From Serinus canaria (lineage: Eukaryota; Chordata; Aves; Passeriformes; Fringillidae), in contig NC_066327.1 of NCBI RefSeq assembly GCF_022539315.1, positions 17,356,334 through 17,420,333 of the forward strand: a DNA stretch of 64,000 nucleotides. Reading direction: 5' to 3'. A model generated the notes under the pieces. The model was not told where the DNA came from. It was given only the letters and a program-made list of their open reading frames with translations, and made no database searches. Below are positions 23,317 to 34,840 of this stretch, in pieces. The stretch's first letter is position 1; the number at the start of each line of letters is the position of its first letter. Position numbers and translations under genes: made by a program.

Positions 23317-23405
23317 TCCACCCGTCCCAGGAGCCCGGCTGGCTGGAAGGGACCCTCAACGGCAAGACAGGACTGATCCCCGAGAACTACGTGGAGTTCC
23401 TATGA
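23317..23405 (+). CDS. ARHGAP26: ARHGAP26 terminal coding exon, C-terminal half of SH3
   Basis: The coding part completes the split Val codon and reads [15 protein letters not shown], then [13 protein letters not shown] and TGA (23403-23405). It contains the conserved SH3 Trp in GWLEG and the IPENYV motif that closes the peptide-binding groove. The protein ends straight after the SH3 domain, as in other vertebrates. Together the four exons of the window supply about 147 residues of the C-terminus. The identification as ARHGAP26, rather than its paralogues ARHGAP10 or ARHGAP42, rests on the linker sequence and on synteny with NR3C1. Confidence 0.97.
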
Positions 23406-24904
23406 CTGTGGGGTGCCTGGAGCCACTGCTGAGCATTCCATGGTATCCATGGCCAGTCCTGCAGGCCCCTGTGCCCTGTGCCACCGTGTGACCGCGGGGA
23501 GGACAGCCCCGTGCCCGCTGTGGATGTTTGTGTGCATCAGATGCCGCCTCTCGTCCTGCTGGGCTGCAGGCAGCGCTCCTGGGGAGATGGAGAGGCTCCC
23601 CCAGCCCTGAGAGGGGGTGCTTCAGTGCACATCCCAGCCATGGAAAACCAGCCCAGGGACAGCCAAATGCTCCGAGGGGCCGAGCTGAAGACTGGGAATG
23701 GCCGGAGCTGCCCCCAGGGGGGGTCCCTGCAGGGGGACATTCCAAGGGAGCCCAGGGCCCCCACCCAGGAGGAGTCCTGTGCTCCCTGTGCTTCCCTGGT
23801 GCCCCGAGCACAGCTCTCGGTGCTGCCAGGGAGTTCTGGGGCAGGGGAAGGGCTGGGGGGCTGAGCCCCCGTGGTGGCCGAGCAGCGCTGGCCAGTGTCC
23901 CCTCCTTGTGCCACAGCAGTGCCAGCTCTTGCTGGCAAGAGTGAGCCCCGGGTGGGCTCTGCAGGGCCCAGGGCTGGCAGGGCTCAGCAGGCACCTGCTT
24001 GGTGCACAGAGGATGCTTTGGACCAAACCTCTCAAACTCTCCTTTTTTATTTCCAGGATTTTGATTTTGTGGGGCAGCCCTCAGTCTGTGCGAGGTGAGC
24101 GGCCCGTGCTGCCCTCCTGCTGTGGCCCCAGACAAACCCCCCTGCTGTTGTTTGGCTCTTTGGTACCTGCCCCTCCCAAATCCCACTGTACAGACACCTC
24201 TGTGCTCCCACCAGTGCCCAGGCCCTGCTGGAGCTGCCTCTGCCTCTCTCCAGCGTTGTTTTCCAGGCCTCCCCTTGCTTGCAGCCTCGTCTGTGCCAAG
24301 TCTGTGCAGTGCTGGTTGTGCCAGGTGAATTATTTCCATCCCTGCTGTTGGTGTGGCCAAGATGGGGCTGTGCAGAGCCAGGAGGAGCCCTTTGGCTGCC
24401 CCAGCCCAGCTCCTGCATCCATGGACACGCCACGAGGGCTGGGCAGTGTGGGAGTGCAAACCCCTCATCGTTCCAGGTCGTGCTGAGGGGGGAGGGTGGA
24501 GAAGGAGCCCTGTTTGGCTGCAGAGCCGGGATTTTGAGAGCTGGAATCATATTTTATAAAAAGAAAGTCTCAACCCCCAGGCCGTGGCGCTGAGGATGGA
24601 TGTCGTGGCTTTTTGTAACAGTTTTAAAGACTCTGAGTGACTGAATTGCTCTATGTGTCACTTTTTATTTTTGAAAGGATTAATGTATAAATAGATTATC
24701 TTAAAATATTATGAGGAAAAGATCTATATTTGATATTTTTAGAAGAGCTGTAAGGGGAGAAGCAAAGGACATTTGAGGCTGGTCACCAAAAGGCTCCAAA
24801 CCCCCGGACCCCCAGCCTGGAGCTGCTGCTTCCTTCTCTCCGTGGTGTCACTTAGAGAGAAGGCAGCTGAAATTTCAGCCTTCTTCATGTGTTTGTCCAC
24901 TGTA

Positions 24905-24910
24905 ATTAAA
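24905..24910 (+). promoter_or_regulatory. ARHGAP26: Candidate proximal poly(A) signal (ATTAAA)
   Basis: ATTAAA lies 1.5 kb after the ARHGAP26 stop codon. It follows an AT-rich block and precedes a U/G-rich run (GGGCTTTTGTCTTGGGG) at the right distance for a downstream element. Use of this site is inferred. Confidence 0.5.
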
Positions 24911-25245
24911 CTTCCTGGGCTTTTGTCTTGGGGAAAAAAAGAGGAAAACGGCAGTAATTATTTTCCTGCTTTCCAGGGTGGGTGGCACAGCTCATTCCCA
25001 TGGGCTCACCCCCTCTCCATAGCACTCTGACCCCTTGGGGAACACCCTCAGTGGCTGGTATGGTTTGGGCAGGCGTGAGGTCCCCAGACTGCCTCGTGGT
25101 CTCTGCTCTGAGGTGGTGATGCAGAGGGCCAGGGGCTTGTAGGGATAAAATCCGGTGTTTCCCTAGCACTTTGCTGGTTCATCTCCATCCTTGGATTCTA
25201 TAGCCAACTTTTGTGCTATTTCTTGGCTTTCCTGAGGCCAAGGAC

Positions 25246-25337
25246 GAGGCCAGGCTTTATCCAGCCCTGGCATCAGAAGGGTCTGGGCTGTATCCAGCCC
25301 TGGCTTAGGCTGAGGCCAGGCTTTATCCAGCCCCAGC
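25246..25337. repeat. Short tandem repeat, about 3 copies of roughly 33 bp
   Basis: Three copies carry the core TTTATCCAGCCCTGG or its variants (GTATCCAGCCCTGG, TTATCCAGCCCCAG). Copies 1 and 3 also share GAGGCCAGGC. It lies in the ARHGAP26 distal 3' UTR. Confidence 0.8.
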
Positions 25338-26305
25338 ATTGCTCCGCGGCTGTGGCTGGTGCTGGGACCTCGGGGCTGCCTGGGCTGGCTGTGAGAGCCC
25401 CTCCTTGGGGCTGGGAGAGGGATGGGGAGGGCTGATGGGAAGGGTTTAAAAACCCTTCATCCTTCATCTGTCAGCACTATTTGTTTGTGTTTGTGACTGT
25501 CCTGTGCCGAGCTCCCTCCTGCCTTGCCGGGATGCTGCTGGAGCAGAGCGAGTGCTGGGGATGGATGGGAATTGCAAACCTGCCAAGAGCCCTCCAAAAG
25601 GCATTATTTGGGGCCAGGGTGTTTGGGGAGCTGCTTAGCAATGCTGTGTGAGCAGCAGCACCACGCTGCTCCCGCCGTGTCCCCACAAAACCTTTCCATG
25701 CAGGGTCCCCCTTCAGCTCCTGGATACTCCAGTTACTCTGAGACCAGAGTAAATTCCTTTTCAGAGGCACTTGGGAGCTCTTGGATGTGCTACCTAGAGA
25801 GTTTCTGGGAACAAAAGTCCCACACACATGTATTTATGAGATGTCTCCTGGAGGAAAGGAAATCAAACTGAGGCAGAAGTTATTGCTCCTACAGGAGAGC
25901 CAGTGGAATATTTTTTTTTTAATTAAAATTTTCCAAAAAGAAAAACTTGTCTGGAACGCTTACTTAATGTTCCCATTTTGGGCCAGCTTTAATACTGTAG
26001 TAAACATTGGTTTATTCCAAAAGAAATTAAAGGTAGGAAATATTTTTTTAAACCAGCCTGACACAGCATTTGATGGTTAATATTAAAGAAATCAGTCAAA
26101 ATGAAACAAAAGCTGGGTGCCAGTGGGCTGAGACTCTCCTGTGGCCCCTGGTCAGTCACAAAAAAAAAAGAGAAGGTGCAATGATGGCTGTTGGAGCTGA
26201 CATCAGAGGAGTCTTGGTGCAGCCCTGCCATGTTTCACACCAAGGGCTGATGTTCCACAAACACGCTGTGAGTTTGGGCTGGGTTTGGGGGCACTTGGAT
26301 TAATT

Positions 26306-26612
26306 GGGCTGGGCTGGGTTTGGTGTTGGCCTGGGTTTGGTGTTGGGCTGGGTTTGGTGTTGGGCTGGGTTTGGTGTTGGTTGTGGCTGGGTTTGGTGTT
26401 GGGCTGGGTTTGGTGTTGGTTGTGGCTGGGTTTGGTGTTGGTTGTGGCTGGGTTTGGTGTTGGGCTGGGTTTGGTGTTGGTTGTGGCTGGGTTTGGTGTT
26501 GGTTGTGGCTGGGTTTGGTGTTGGCCTGGGTTTGGTGTTGGGTTGTTGGATTAGTTGGGTTGGGTTTGGTGTTGGCTTGTGGTTGGATTGGGTTGGGTTT
26601 GGTTTGCAGTTG
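26306..26612. repeat. G/T-rich minisatellite in ARHGAP26 3' UTR
   Basis: About 15-18 copies of a roughly 17-bp unit, GGCTGGGTTTGGTGTTG, are interspersed with a 22-bp variant that adds GTTGT. There is almost no A on the + strand. If the distal poly(A) site is used, the array is transcribed as G/U-rich RNA within the ARHGAP26 message. Confidence 0.95.
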
Positions 26613-27540
26613 GACTGGGCTTGGCTGGGATGCTTGAGGCCATCTCCTCTTGTCCTGTCCCTGGTTGCCTGGAGAAGAGGCCACAGCCCTGGTTCCTGGG
26701 CACCAGCAGAGCACAGGGATGGATCTGGGGCAGATGAAGGGGAAGTCACCTGCACAGAGCCAGAGCCTGAGGGTGGACAGACATGTTAGTGACTGTGAGG
26801 TGGTTTAATTCTGCTAACAAACCAGAAACCTCAAAGCAATTAGTTTGTGCATTTGGGCTAATTCAGATTTTTAGCTTTTGGGAAATAACGATTAAAAGCA
26901 GAGGTTTTTAGAGGAATAGCCGTTTAAAGCTCTGTGCTCTGGGTGTGGAGCTGATTGTTTGCAGGTAGTTTAGCACGAGGCTGACAGCTCACAAGGTAGC
27001 ACCTACCTATTACTTATTGTAAATCCTCCCTTCTGCTAATGAAGCTTATTCTGCTTCTAAAGCTCAGACAAAAGGGTCTAGAAAATCACACCTGGGCTCT
27101 AAACTCACTGACGCAGGCAGGAAGGGAAAAAGTCTGCAGGAGCCGGCTGCCCCGGAGACCAGCCCAGCTTGGATTAGGTGGGGATGGCAGAGCAGGGTCT
27201 GGAGCTGGGAGTGGGGGGAGCTGGAGCAATCCCATCTCCACAGGGGGATTTCTGTGTCCCTGCTGTGTCCTTGCCATCCCTCTGGGAGCCCCCCACAGCC
27301 CCCATCAGCTGCTCCCCCAGGCCTGCCCTGCCCCAGGACCCAGCTTACCCCAGCAATCAGATAATTAAATATCTGCAGATTGCTCAGAGCTTTTGCTCAC
27401 AGCCAGCTGTGGGTGAAGAGCAGAGCAGGAGGGACAGGGGATGGGAGAGCTCTGGGGATGAGCCCCAGAAGGGCTGGAATGTGGCTGACAGTGAAGGTAC
27501 CCCTGGGGTGAGCATCTCTCTGGCACAGGGGGCTGGAAAG

Positions 27541-27720
27541 GGCTTAAATCCCATCCAGTGCCACCCTGCCATGGCAGGGACCTTCCACTGTCCCAGGCTG
27601 CTCCCAGCCCTGTCCAGCCTGGCCTTGGGCACTGCCAGGGGTCCAGGGGCAGCCTCAGCTGTGCCAGGGCCTGTCCAGCCTGGGCTTGGGCACTGCCAGG
27701 GAACAATTCCTCATTCCCAA
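27541..27720 (-). mobile_element. CR1 LINE 3' fragment, antisense
   Basis: On + it contains CCCATCCAGTGCCACCC, TTCCACTGTCCCAGGCTG and CCAGCCTGGCCTTGGGC, the reverse complement of the CR1 3' region. An internal stretch (CTGTCCAGCCTGG...CACTGCCAGG) appears twice, suggesting a partial duplication. It explains most of a 277-codon open frame. Confidence 0.8.
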
Positions 27721-28812
27721 GATCCCATCCATCCCTGTCCTCTGGCAGTGGAAGCCATTCCCTGGGTCCTGTCCCTCCAGGCCCTTGTCCAAAGCCCCTC
27801 ACGGTCACTCAGAGGTAAGTGCTCATTTCCAGCCGATGGCACCGTGTCCCTGCTGGCTGCCAGGCTGTTCCCAAGGCTGCCCCAGCTCTGGAGCAAACAG
27901 GCTCCTTCTGGCCTGGGTACCTCAGCCAGCTGCAGCCCTGCCCGTGGCACTGCAGTGACACCTCGGTGGCACCGGCCTGGGACAGTGCCACCTCTGCTGC
28001 CCCATGGATGAGGACAGGGATGGGGCAGCCCCTTCTGCCCCATGCCCAGCTGCCCCCCCTTTCCCACTCCCAGAGATCCTGGAGATGCTTGGTTCCTTTT
28101 CAAAGCTTATTAATTTTGCTGCAGCCGTTATCATTAATATTTCTGAGTCTGGGAGATGCTCGTGCTGCTTTTGCCTCTCTTTTACTGCTGGTTATTTTTT
28201 GCCAAGTTTGGGTTTGGCTGGGCTATTTTTTCAGCCGCTGCTTTTGTTGGTTTTTCCCAGTTTTTGTTGAGTTTTGCTGCCCTGTGTGGTACCCGGAGCG
28301 CTGCAGCCCCAGCCCCAGCAGAACCAATGACATCCCCATCACACTGCTGTTTATTATTTATTTCCCCAGCAACGGGGATATATTTAGCCCGACAGCTTTG
28401 AGCTGTTTCAGCCCCATTCTGCTCAGCCAACCCAGCCGTGAGCAGTGGCCGAGGGGCAGCAGGAGCCCCCCGGGACCCCAGCAGGGACCCCCGAGCTGTC
28501 CTTGCCCGGGCAGGGGCTGCAGGAGGGAGGCTGTGAGAGCCACATCCCTCGGGTTCCCTTGGACTCGCTGAGGCTTGGGCTGGGCTGGGTGGATTTTTAA
28601 AAATTATTTTTAGTAATTGCTGTGTTTGAGCCTGGCAGGGCAGTGCTGTGTTTGTTTGGGGTAGGAACACGTGCAGCTTGGCTGCAGCCAGCTGGAGGAA
28701 CTCTGCCTGCGAGCCAAAAAGGGTAAAAAGGAAAAGGGTAGGAGAGAAATGAGGAATTAAAAATGCTGGGTTTGAATTCTGGATTTGTTGTTTCAGGAGC
28801 CCAGAAAGGCGT

Positions 28813-28973
28813 GTGCTGGGGCCAGGGCAGGAGCCCAGGGTGACAGGATGGCATCAACAGCCCCCTGACACGTGTCACTGCCTGTCCCCCCTGTTTGTGC
28901 TGGGGCCAGGCCAGGACCCAGGGTGACAGGACGGCATGGGACAGACCTGTGTCACAGCCTGTCCCCCCGTTTC
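28813..28973. repeat. 84-bp direct duplication
   Basis: Two copies start with GTGCTGGGGCCAGG at 28813 and 28897. Both continue with CCAGGGTGACAGGA and end in a CCTGTCCCCC-type run. The period is 84 bp, with moderate divergence between copies. Confidence 0.85.
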
Positions 28974-29194
28974 CCCTCTCAGCTCCTCAGGGATGCAGCT
29001 CCCCGTGTCCAGTCCCTGGAGATTATTTCCCCTCCATGCTCTGCTCCCTGGGGACACATTCCCCCTGGGCACACCAGGTCACCTTCCTCAGCAGGAAGTG
29101 TCACCCCATCTCCTGCATCAGGAGCACAATTAGTGCCCACATCTGATGCTGCCTCAGCAGTTTTGCCCCAACCTTTTAATGTGGTTTGATCTCA

Positions 29195-29200
29195 AATAAA
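29195..29200 (+). promoter_or_regulatory. ARHGAP26: Distal poly(A) signal (AATAAA)
   Basis: A canonical AATAAA sits 5.8 kb after the ARHGAP26 stop codon. Downstream are T-rich and GT-rich runs (about 29230-29310, including CCCTGTTGTGTCC) suited to cleavage-stimulating factor binding. It is the best canonical hexamer on + before the NR3C1 3' end, so it is the likely end of the long transcript. Confidence 0.6.
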
Positions 29201-29220
29201 CAGATACTGTAATTAGAAGT

Positions 29221-31085
29221 ATTCCACTTATTTTTATTATTTTTTATGATTTATTATTATTATTATTCCACTTGTTATTTTTTTTAACCTAAGGTTCCCT
29301 GTTGTGTCCTCAGAGAATATCCTTCATTATGCTCTGGAGCTGTGCCAGGCCTGGGATGGATTGGATAAGGCTATTTACTGCCACCCCCCTTCTCCAGACT
29401 GGATTTTATCAGCTGACCCACGGGCTCAGGCACTGGACACCAGTGCACTCCCTTCTGATGGTTCCTCTCCATGCTGCTCCTCCAGCCAGACTGTAACAAG
29501 TCCAATATTTATGCTTTTCAAATTTGAAATGGCCATGTACTATATGTAATATACAGTGTATTTTCAGGTTCACCAATAATTGAAGTTATCAGTAACCCTG
29601 GTAAGGAAATGCACCAAACTTGCTGGACCCCATCAGGAGCTTGGCAAGAGCACTGAGAGCATCTGGGAGCCCCTTTGGGATAAGCAGTACCATAGAGCCA
29701 AGGAGTCTTTTATTCTGTAAAACCCCAGAATTTGTGCCTGACATGGACCAGCTCCGTGTGCCCAGAGCTCGACACGAGCTCACGCTGCAGAGGGGACAGG
29801 GCCAGGGACAATCCAGCCCCCTGGGACCATCCTGGGGGCAGACACGAACTCAAAAGCTCAAATCTTGAATGTCAGAGCTGTAAAAATGGCATTTAATGGC
29901 ATCTTCTCCTAACCAGTCTGAAATGCCATCATTTTACTGGGATAATGTGAACACAGCAGAAATGGTGAATTGCAATCACATGCTGGGCTTCACCCCAATT
30001 TCCTGGAAGCTGAGGAGAGAGCCCAAGGCAGCAAACAACAGCAGAACAAGGTGGCAGGTGAGGGAGGGCAGCAGCCCTGTCCCAACCCACCCCCAGGACC
30101 ATGGAGCATGGGGGGGTGCAGAGGGAAGGGGCAGAAATCCCACAGGGAATCGGATCCTGGCCACAGAGGCTTCTGCTATCAATGCTTTCATAAAAGGAAT
30201 GGGACAAAGGGGATTTTGGGTGGAATGTGACCACACTGAGGGCTTGATGCACTTACTGTGAGGCTGGAGCCCGTGAGGCACTGAGCAGTTCTTTATCTGA
30301 GTGTCTGATGGCTCTCCTTAAAGCATCTTTCCATAACTGTGGCCCAAACAAACGTGGTTATCGTAAATCCCATCCTTGCCTTGCCTCTGACCCCCATCCC
30401 CAGCCATCCAGCTTGGGAATTACCGAAGGGAAATTTATGTAAGCTTTGTTTTAATTGCAAACAATTCAAAGAAATCGTTCCCTGCTGGGAACTCGGCCTT
30501 TTCTGCTGCAGTTAAATGAGATTTTATTACAGCAGGCCCCGCTCTGTGGCTCGGGGGAAAGGCTGAGCTGTGCTGGGGGAAAACCACGGCAGTTTGAGGG
30601 GCTGGAAACGTCGGAAACTCCAGCAGGGCAGGGAAGGAGCTCCAGGCAGCATCTTCTGCTCCAGGGCTGAGACCTTTTGAACCCAGCAGCATCTTCCCAG
30701 CCAGAGAGGCTCCTTTCAGCCCTGCTGATTTACCAAGTCCTCTTCCCTTTTTCCTGGGTTCAGTTCTGTCTCTGCACAGGACCCCAGGGCAGCTCAGCCC
30801 CCCCCACCTGTCCCCTGCCCACACCTGGTGAGCTCCGGGGCTTTTCAGTGCATTTTTTTCCCTCCATCACTAATGTCTGGCAGCTGGCACCTGCCTTGGG
30901 AGGGAGCTTTTATCACATTCTGATGAGTATCAGACAGTTGGGAAGCACTGCAGTGACAAAATGCATTTAAAATCACAGAATTAAAGAGGGATTGAGGTTG
31001 GAAGGGACCATAAACTGACAGAGTTCCTCTCCTGCCATGTCAGACCCAACCCTCTCCGAGACGACAACAAAAACTCCACAGAAGC
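29221..31085. other. Intergenic gap between convergent 3' ends
   Basis: This 1.9-kb stretch lies between the inferred poly(A) sites of ARHGAP26 (+) and NR3C1 (-). It begins with AT-rich sequence including a TTA microsatellite (about 29250-29267) and ends with a CR1 tail at 30968. Short open frames of up to 129 codons have no recognisable product. Confidence 0.6.
30968..31060 (-). mobile_element. CR1 LINE terminal fragment, antisense
   Basis: On + it reads AATCACAGAATTAAAG..., then GAGGTTGGAAGGGACCATAA and CCTGCCATG, the reverse complement of a CR1 3' end. It sits just downstream of the NR3C1 poly(A) signal. Confidence 0.75.
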
Positions 31086-31118
31086 ATTTTGGAGCCATTT
31101 AATGAAAAAAAGCAGAAT

Positions 31119-31124
31119 TTTATT
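31119..31124 (-). promoter_or_regulatory. NR3C1: NR3C1 poly(A) signal (AATAAA on - strand)
   Basis: On the - strand AATAAA is followed by a T-run, a second hexamer ATTAAA (31102 to 31097) and then GT-rich sequence including GTGGAGTTTTTGTTGTCG (about 31083-31066). This is a good 3'-end context. It gives a 3' UTR of about 4.0 kb, close to the size of the human terminal exon. Confidence 0.75.
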
Positions 31125-31702
31125 ATATGGTTTCTGTCCATTATTCGGCATTGCTGTAAATGGCTCACATTTACTGCAACTTCTGTACAGATGTGTGGCT
31201 TTGTATTACCAGAACAGCAAATTTAAATGAAAAAATAAATGTTCAACAATTCCACACAAGCTTTTACAGTCCAACATTTCACTGAGTAGGTGAAAACTAC
31301 AGACTTGTTACTACAGAATTATTCAGCATGAATAAAAAACTACAACTTTTATTTTTAAACAGGAGTCACTGGTTTAATTTTTTTTTTAATGCTGTTTAAA
31401 ATTGCTGTGATAAAAATAATGATTTTTTTTAATAATGCCATACACTGGTATGATATAGGATTTGTCCCCAGTATATATCTTTTTGTTTAATATACAAAAT
31501 AGAGTAATGACCCATGGCTGCCTCTGCTGCGGGCAGGGGGTTGGAGGTGGGGCGTTCCCACACACTCCCAGCCTTCCCTCGGACACGAGGCCTCTGCCTG
31601 GAGAGGCCCTCGACCTTCACGGAAAATTTGGTTCCTATGAGACATGGATGGCTCAGCAAGCCCTGGCTGCAGACTGGGATGGGGCAGAGCGTGCCTGGTC
31701 TG

Positions 31703-31845
31703 CGACCCTGAATCCCAGCCTGGGCTGGCTCGGAAGGGACCTAAAGCTCATCTATTCCCCCCTGCCATGGGCAGGGACCCCTTCCAGCAGACCAGGCTGC
31801 TCCCAGCCCCGTCCGAGGTGGCCTCCAACACTTGCAGGGATATAA
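31703..31845 (-). mobile_element. CR1 LINE 3' fragment in NR3C1 3' UTR
   Basis: On + it reads GGCTCGGAAGGGACCTAAAG, CCTGCCATGGGCAGGGACCC and CCAGGCTGCTCCCAGCC, the reverse complement of a CR1 3' end. It is therefore in the same orientation as the NR3C1 transcript. Confidence 0.85.
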
Positions 31846-32425
31846 GAATACAATCTTTATAAAACCTCACTCTAAGTCATGTCCCTGAAGTCCTCCCTCT
31901 CTGGAGTTTGGCCGCAGGGTGTTTCCCACAGCCCGTGTTCATCCAGGCACTTCCTCCTTCCCTACCTTTTCCTGTGGAAATGGCGAGGTCATTTTTCGGC
32001 ATCGATTGGCACCTGTCCCCAGCCCCCCGCCCCCCTCCCCGTGTCCCTGTCCCTGTCCCCGTCCCGGTGTCCCCCTAAGGCCATTGCGAGTCCTGAGCTG
32101 CCCCCGGGTGCGGGCGGATCCGTGCACTTTGTGATAAGGCACTGAAGGGCCAAGGCCGAGTTCTCCCTGCTTTATCCAGAGTGCAGGGACTCCCCACTGC
32201 TACACGGACCACGGATAACAGGACACGGACTTCTCACTGCTGGCTACAGCACTACGGACTCTCACTGGTGAAGTTTAAACTGAACAGCATGTACAGGACG
32301 ACTCTTCCTCGAACATCACAGTTTCCTCTGTTTCTCCTTAAATCCAGAGACTAAAAATGAATATACAGGCAAACAGACACAAGGCGCAGAGAGCCTCTCC
32401 TCCTATGTGACCGGTTCTCTCACGG

Positions 32426-32510
32426 GGGGATGGCAGAACCCCAGAATTTGGGTTGGAAGGGATCTTAACGCTCATCCAGTTCCAACCCCGGACTCCACCA
32501 CCTGTTGGAG
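32426..32510 (-). mobile_element. CR1 LINE terminal fragment in NR3C1 3' UTR
   Basis: On + it reads CAGAACCCCAGAATTTGGG, then TTGGAAGGGATCTTAACGC, CATCCAGTTCCAACCCC, a clear reverse-complement CR1 terminus lying in sense within the NR3C1 message. Confidence 0.85.
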
Positions 32511-34823
32511 TTCACTGCAGTTGCTTTTTGCTGGCAAAAACGACAATTTGGGGTCCCTGCACCCCGACCCGCACACGGCGTCCCCAGGCTCTGACCGAGG
32601 GCTCTGGGGATGCAAGTTTATAAAACATTCTCCAAAGAAAGAGCAGGTTTCCCCTCCCCACGACCCCCCAGCCCCACCAGTACAAACTCCTATCTGTATC
32701 GCAAACGGGCGCGGGACAATTCCCAATGACTTGGGCTGGAAGTTGTAATTAAAATCCTGACCTTTACTATTACAAAATGTACATATTCCTTACAGATCAA
32801 AGAAGAGTGATTATTTTCTTTTATTAAAGATGCTATTTTACTCCAAAGTACTGAATATAGGATCTTTTTTAATAGGTATAACATTCAAAAAGAGCTTTAA
32901 GAAAGGATGAGAATTGAGTTTCCTATTTCAGTTGGAAACCAAGGTCTGCTCAATGTAGAAATGTGCTGTGAACACCCCACGCTCTGTATTTACATATTGC
33001 TGGCACCTGGATGTGGATTATTGCCCAATTTCTAAGCTGTTTTTGCTGTCAGAGCCGTGACAGATTTTGCAGCGGGGTCTGGTTCAGCCGTGCCTCGGGA
33101 GCGGCTCCCGACCATACAGATAGGAGTATCCCCCCCAAACCAACGGGAATTGTACACAGTGATTCCATGAACACAACCCAACCCTACAAACACCCAGGAG
33201 CACAGGTTTCCCCTCTCAACAGAGCACTTCTTTGGATACCAACACCGACAGCCCCGGCGCTGCCTCCGGCCAAACCACGCGCGACGGTTTCCACTCAGCA
33301 TATCTGTGACCCCTACAAAAAATATAATTACATGTATCATGATAAAGCAATCTGTCATCTAAAAATCATCCTTATTATACACTATACAAGCTATTTTACA
33401 ATCATTTAATAAATTGCTTTTAAAGCTGCAGTAGCCCTTCCCTTTTTTTCTTGGATCAGCGAATATACCGATTATACATATTTGAAACTATAACTAAATA
33501 TAAAAATATATTAGGTTTTGTATTTTCTCAGACGATCTTTCTCATTTCTACTACACAAACGATCTGGCCACTTCGAGTAAAAATCAAATTTTAGAGTGGC
33601 ATAGTAAATATTTCAGTTTTGAGATACAGAAAATTGTTAAGGTGCACGTAGAAAAGGCTACTACAGCTTCTAAATGTCAAAAATATCCTCATCAATGGCA
33701 ACAAGGAGAAATCCACAAGGCCTATGGGAATTTATGGCACGCCAGGAATTCAACGTGAAGGGCTGCAGCCTTACAAAGACAGAAAGTTTGACGGACAACT
33801 CTAAGACCACAAACTCAGTAGCGGAGCTCTCCTGCTCTCCAGGAAAGAGGATGGAGCAGTCAGTGAAGGGTGGAGATGTGGAATTGGGTCTCTAACCAGG
33901 TGAGTTCGGAGCCGGGAGATCCATCCCAGCTGCGTGGACAAGTCCCCGGAGAGGAGGATCCTGGAATCCTACAGGAGAACAACCCCAGCCGCCGGGTGCA
34001 CTCGCACGTCCTCCCCTGTCCCTGGGGTCTCCAGAAATACTCGTGGGATGGCAGCTTGAAGTGTACAGAAAACGGAGTTTCTCCACACAGAAGTAAACTT
34101 TTCTGAAGCTATGCATATTTTCCTGAAAATTTCCTGATGGGCAGTCAGGACTGATCTTCTTGGCATCAATGCAGCCCGTGACTCTTTGCGTTATGGCTGT
34201 TGCATCATATGCAAAAATCAGGCTTCTTTTTTTTTCATTATATAAAATAACCTGCTCATTTACATCCAGTTAGGACTGGGATAATTTTCTATGAATCTGC
34301 ATATCCAACACTTTTGCAATGTACCAAAAGGATTTGTTTCATCTGGATCTACTGAAATGAGATTTGAGAGTGTTCTCCCACCCACCCGGGCCCTTAGAAA
34401 AAACCCAATTTTTATGGCCACTTTGCCGGTTGAAAGCGTTAGGTTAGAAAAGCCCAACCCAGTTTCACATGAATCTACTTGAGTATTTACTGTCTAGAGG
34501 TCATTTAGGAAAGCTACGAGCTGCCCCACCTTAAAAAACCAGCTGTACAATAGGCATCTTGAAGTATTACAAAAAAATTATGTAAGAAAAAATGAACAAG
34601 CCGAGTTCACGGTATATAAAGTTAAAGGAAATTGCTAAAACCAGACAGTAATAGCTATAAAAGGCACAACTTCCCTTTTCTGATATACACTTGTAAACTT
34701 TCTTCAGGTTACATGCATAAACCAAAATACTACCTTAACTTTAAAAAAAAAAAAATCCAAAACACTTTACTAAAATAAAAAAAAAAAAAAAAGCCTAAAA
34801 AATTGTCTCCAGCCAACTGCAGC

Positions 34824-34840
34824 AATTAATTAATTAATTA
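34824..34840. repeat. (AATT)n microsatellite
   Basis: A short run of AATT units lies within the NR3C1 3' UTR. Confidence 0.85.

Larger units (their letters stand above)
23406..29220 (+). other. ARHGAP26: ARHGAP26 3' UTR (long form)
   Basis: No coding exon follows the stop codon. The stretch to about 24.9 kb has a GC-rich first half, then an AT-rich block (about 24600-24750) that looks like ordinary 3' UTR and ends near ATTAAA at 24905. If that signal is skipped, the transcript would continue to AATAAA at 29195. The distal part contains three small repeats (25246, 26306 and 28813) and one CR1 remnant (27541). The 370-codon antisense open frame over the GC-rich start has no recognisable domain. 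Confidence 0.65.

Noticed and set aside
23356..24468. 370-codon open frame antisense to the ARHGAP26 terminal exon and 3' UTR
   Set aside because: Overlaps highly conserved coding sequence in antisense, has Pro/Gly/Ala/Ser-rich low-complexity composition from GC-rich DNA, and shows no recognisable domain.
27178..28011. 277-codon + strand frame
   Set aside because: Crosses an antisense CR1 fragment and GC-rich UTR sequence; no domain and no splice context.
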